DNA from: Candidatus Bathyarchaeota archaeon
GTDB lineage: Archaea; Thermoproteota; Bathyarchaeia; Bathyarchaeales; DTEX01
Assembly (NCBI GenBank): GCA_003601695.1
Contig: PIYH01000023.1
Location: 1-14,842 of the forward strand
Direction of reading: 5' to 3'
Length of the DNA stretch: 14,842 nucleotides
Of the stretch, positions 14,063 to 14,842 are shown piece after piece (positions within the stretch are counted from its first letter, which is position 1; every line of letters starts with the position of its first letter). The position numbers and the translations under genes were made by a program. The notes beneath the pieces are model-generated. The model saw nothing but the letters and a program-made list of their open reading frames with translations. It was not told the DNA's origin and made no database searches.

Positions 14063-14829
14063 GGATCTAAGCGGAGGATTATCATTTCAGCGCCTAAGCT
14101 TATGAACCCCTCAATTGCCTTCCTTAACTCTTCTAGGGTGTGACGTTTTCTAAAATGCATGAACACACCATACTTGAAGATTCTTCCTTTAACATACCTG
14201 TCCATCATTCTCCTTCTCTCAGTGAACTCCTTAACGCTTTCTTCTGAAACCTTCCCATAATAGATCCATCCATCATCATGCTGAGCCGCGAACTTCCTCA
14301 TCTTGAAGCCTATCCCGCCGGATAATATTGGCGGTCGAGGCTTCTGATATGGTCTCGGAACGAGTCTACAGTTCCTGACAGTATAGTATCTCCCCTTAAA
14401 CGTAACTTCCTCTTCGGTCCAGAGTCTCTCAATGAGCCTGATCGCCTCAACAGTTCTTTCAAATCTAACCGCTCCTGGCTCCCAGTGGTACCCGAAGAAT
14501 TCAGATTCCTCCTTCCACCAGCCAGCACCATATATGAATGTGACTCTGCCCTTAGAGAGCCTATCCAGTGTGGTTACTATCTTCGCTAGGAGAACCGGGT
14601 ATCTGTATGGAATGCAGGCGACAAGCGGAGCTACTTTAAGATTCGTCTTCATTGCAACCGCCGTGAGGAACGTCCAGCATTCTGGTCTACATCCAGAGCC
14701 TATACCTAAGACCCAGAAGTGATCCTCATGTGTTATCCCGTCGAAGCCCAGCTCCTCAGCCTTCAATGCGCATTCCATGATATATTCGAACTCGGCGGTA
14801 ACCGGGAGCTGATACCAAAATTCAACCAT
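13975..14829 (-). CDS. Luciferase-like, probably F420-dependent oxidoreductase
   Basis: This 284-residue protein is a bacterial-luciferase-like monooxygenase-fold (LLM) enzyme. In F420-containing archaea these usually carry out hydride transfer with F420, as in methylene-H4MPT reductase and F420-dependent alcohol dehydrogenase. Visible family marks are the first strand VEFWYQLPV, the EELGFDGITHEDHFW block with its conserved Asp/His, the LAKIVTTLDRLSKGRVTFIYGAGW segment, the FERTVEAIRLIERLW helix and the GRYYTVRNCRLVPRPYQKPRPPI stretch before a GG turn. The protein is complete. ATG 14829 was preferred to the in-frame TTG 14835 because GGAG (complement of 14837-14840) then has the normal spacing of 7 nt. 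The substrate is unknown. It is far from mch and not in an operon with it, so a direct H4MPT role is only a possibility. It is shorter than typical Mer (about 320-330). Confidence 0.85.
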   Translation of the reverse strand: MVEFWYQLPVTAEFEYIMECALKAEELGFDGITHEDHFWVLGIGSGCRPECWTFLTAVAMKTNLKVAPLVACIPYRYPVLLAKIVTTLDRLSKGRVTFIYGAGWWKEESEFFGYHWEPGAVRFERTVEAIRLIERLWTEEEVTFKGRYYTVRNCRLVPRPYQKPRPPILSGGIGFKMRKFAAQHDDGWIYYGKVSEESVKEFTERRRMMDRYVKGRIFKYGVFMHFRKRHTLEELRKAIEGFISLGAEMIILRLDPHDENLERLDEVSEVMEDLRSKYCEKPRQ

Positions 14830-14842
14830 GATCAATCTCCTC

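Noticed and set aside
1..14842. CRISPR arrays, insertion sequences, phage genes and integration sites
   Set aside because: I looked for regularly spaced repeats, transposase or integrase motifs and a tRNA 3'-end duplication, and saw none. The bases after the tRNA-Arg do not repeat its end within the window.

Overview
This window looks like a chromosomal segment of an anaerobic archaeon, most likely of the TACK group; Bathyarchaeia-like is my best guess and is not proven. The reasons are an archaeal-type topoisomerase I, an AglB/STT3 oligosaccharyltransferase, a tRNA-Arg with a small intron at a non-canonical position, archaeal TATA promoters close to many starts, and C1/F420 genes (mch, an FrhB-like protein, a luciferase-like oxidoreductase). 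I see no phage, transposase, CRISPR array or rRNA.

Layout, 1 to 5.3 kb: the start of topA (minus, cut by the window edge) is divergent from a small zinc-ribbon gene. A Gfo/Idh/MocA dehydrogenase (minus) is divergent from aglB/stt3 (plus). A ribbon-helix-helix plus winged-helix regulator follows, and then tRNA-Arg(CCG) with a 22-nt intron.

Layout, 5.3 to 8.7 kb: an FMN-dependent glutamate-synthase-like protein with an unusual N-terminal cysteine cluster is followed by about 1.4 kb of sparse, decaying sequence. This stretch holds an unrecognised reading frame with an internal stop, a PIN-like DUF5615 gene, and a cytidylate-kinase-like gene broken by a frameshift and a stop.

Layout, 8.7 to 14.8 kb: a PPP-type phosphatase and a DUF401 membrane protein form a minus-strand operon that runs toward the broken kinase. 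An FrhB-like ferredoxin/F420 oxidoreductase is divergent from the phosphatase across a short promoter region with one obvious symmetric TATA box. Next come an ECF-type substrate-binding membrane protein, mch (convergent with it, stop codons overlapping), a 400-bp spacer with a possible small membrane peptide, and a luciferase-like, probably F420-dependent oxidoreductase.

Functionally, Mch acts in the tetrahydromethanopterin C1 pathway, and the FrhB-like and luciferase-like proteins probably use F420. Together they suggest a cell with methanogen-type cofactors, but the genes are not one operon. I do not see a clear new multi-gene system. The best leads are the inverted GGAA half-site array in the topA/zinc-ribbon promoter, the split tRNA-Arg, the palindromes around the ECF promoter, and the decaying 7.2-8.7 kb stretch.
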